A stretch of 14,514 nucleotides of DNA from Balneolales bacterium (GTDB lineage: Bacteria > Bacteroidota > Rhodothermia > Balneolales > Natronogracilivirgulaceae), in contig SLLP01000163.1 in assembly GCA_007133995.1 (NCBI GenBank), forward strand, positions 1-14,514, read 5' to 3'. Positions 13,997-14,514 of this stretch are shown one piece after another. The position numbers and the translations under genes are program-made. The notes beneath the pieces are model-generated. The model was given only the letters and a program-made list of their open reading frames with translations. It had not been told where the DNA came from and did not search any database. Position 1 is the stretch's first letter, and each line of letters opens with the position of its first letter.

Positions 13997-14514
13997 TTAC
14001 TGATCAGCAGCGGCACGAATTGCACTTTCGAGAGCCGTTTTTTCACAGGCATGCAAGATGTAGCAACGAACCTGATTTTCTGTCGTAAAGAAGAATATTT
14101 TTTCGTTACAGGGAATCTGAGACTCCATCACTGCCGATCCTAAATCTATGGAGCTGAGGAAAACCTGAATCTGCTCACGTGTGGCTTTCCGTTGGGTATC
14201 TGACTTTGAAGGGATGGCGCCTTTATTCTGCAACTTGTCGAATGACAGGTCGGCATATGCCACTTTTTTTTGGTCTCTGACAGCAATTTCCGCAATCTTT
14301 CGGGCATCTGTCGAGTCGGATGAAACAGCGCTTGCTGAAACTAGTATCGAATCAGCTGTTATTTTAAAAGGTTGATTGGGGTTGTGCCATTCCGGTATTT
14401 CCAATACTTCCGGAGCCGTTTTGTCAGCTTCTGCTTCCTCCGTTGTCTCTTCGACGATAACTTCCTCTTTATCATCGGATCGCAGTTGGGATAGCGGTCC
14501 GCATGAAGCCGCCA
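13997..14514 (-). CDS. Lipoprotein of unknown function (start outside the window)
   Basis: The minus-strand frame runs off the right edge. The first visible residues are AASCGPLSQLRSDDKEE, in which AASC is a typical lipobox with the cysteine at 14501-14503; the signal peptide lies outside. The TTG at 14404 is an internal leucine codon. An acidic linker (EEVIVEETTEEAEADK) follows the anchor, then a domain of about 120 residues. That domain includes ITADSILVSASAVSSDSTDARKIAEIAVRDQKK, an Ala/Ser-rich start followed by a helix. Such a pattern occurs in LPP20-like lipoproteins, but the resemblance is weak. Two further cysteines lie in IPCNEK and LHACEK. It converges on icd across 95 bp containing the hairpin. 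It is expected to be anchored in the inner or outer membrane. Confidence 0.75.
   Translation of the reverse strand, partial: AASCGPLSQLRSDDKEEVIVEETTEEAEADKTAPEVLEIPEWHNPNQPFKITADSILVSASAVSSDSTDARKIAEIAVRDQKKVAYADLSFDKLQNKGAIPSKSDTQRKATREQIQVFLSSIDLGSAVMESQIPCNEKIFFFTTENQVRCYILHACEKTALESAIRAAADQ

Overview
The window looks like chromosomal backbone from a bacterium of the Bacteroidota/Balneolota/Rhodothermota group. This is an inference from four things: moderate GC, little or no Shine-Dalgarno sequence before most genes, several matches to the Bacteroidota -7 promoter element TAnnTTTG, and a small MutL-adjacent basic membrane protein of a kind I associate with Bacteroidota. No rRNA, tRNA, CRISPR array, insertion sequence or phage gene was recognised.

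Layout. At the left edge is the C-terminal part of an M1-type aminopeptidase with HEAT-like repeats (+). It converges on a minus-strand run read in the order der (ribosome-assembly GTPase), nuoI (complex I iron-sulfur subunit, here without any other nuo gene), a DinB-like helical protein and a seven-helix membrane protein. A small two-helix membrane protein (4628-4867, +) diverges from der, and each of the two has a TAnnTTTG element in the 90-bp gap between them. Next comes a UvrD/PcrA-type helicase (4935-6932, -). It is separated by a 190-bp divergent control region with a perfect 10-bp dyad from a co-directional envelope pair (+): a 633-aa alpha-helical repeat lipoprotein and a trypsin/HtrA-like serine protease that is probably also a lipoprotein. 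Convergent to these is mutL (-), preceded in the same direction by a 61-aa basic single-helix membrane protein. The right end holds an NADP-type isocitrate dehydrogenase (icd, +), converging on a minus-strand lipoprotein gene whose start lies outside the window. Its lipobox cysteine is encoded about a dozen bases from the edge.

How the genes relate. Most are unlinked housekeeping functions: ribosome assembly, respiration, DNA repair and the TCA cycle. Two parts are less ordinary. The first is the lipoprotein/protease pair at 7123-10135, which could form a periplasmic or outer-membrane scaffold-plus-protease unit of unknown role. The second is MutL, whose endonuclease signature carries lysine in place of a catalytic glutamate, lacks a recognisable CPHGRP motif, and whose gene has no ATG or GTG at the expected start. 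I saw no clear defence island or biosynthetic cluster, and I do not claim a new system. The lipoprotein/protease pair is the best candidate for one.
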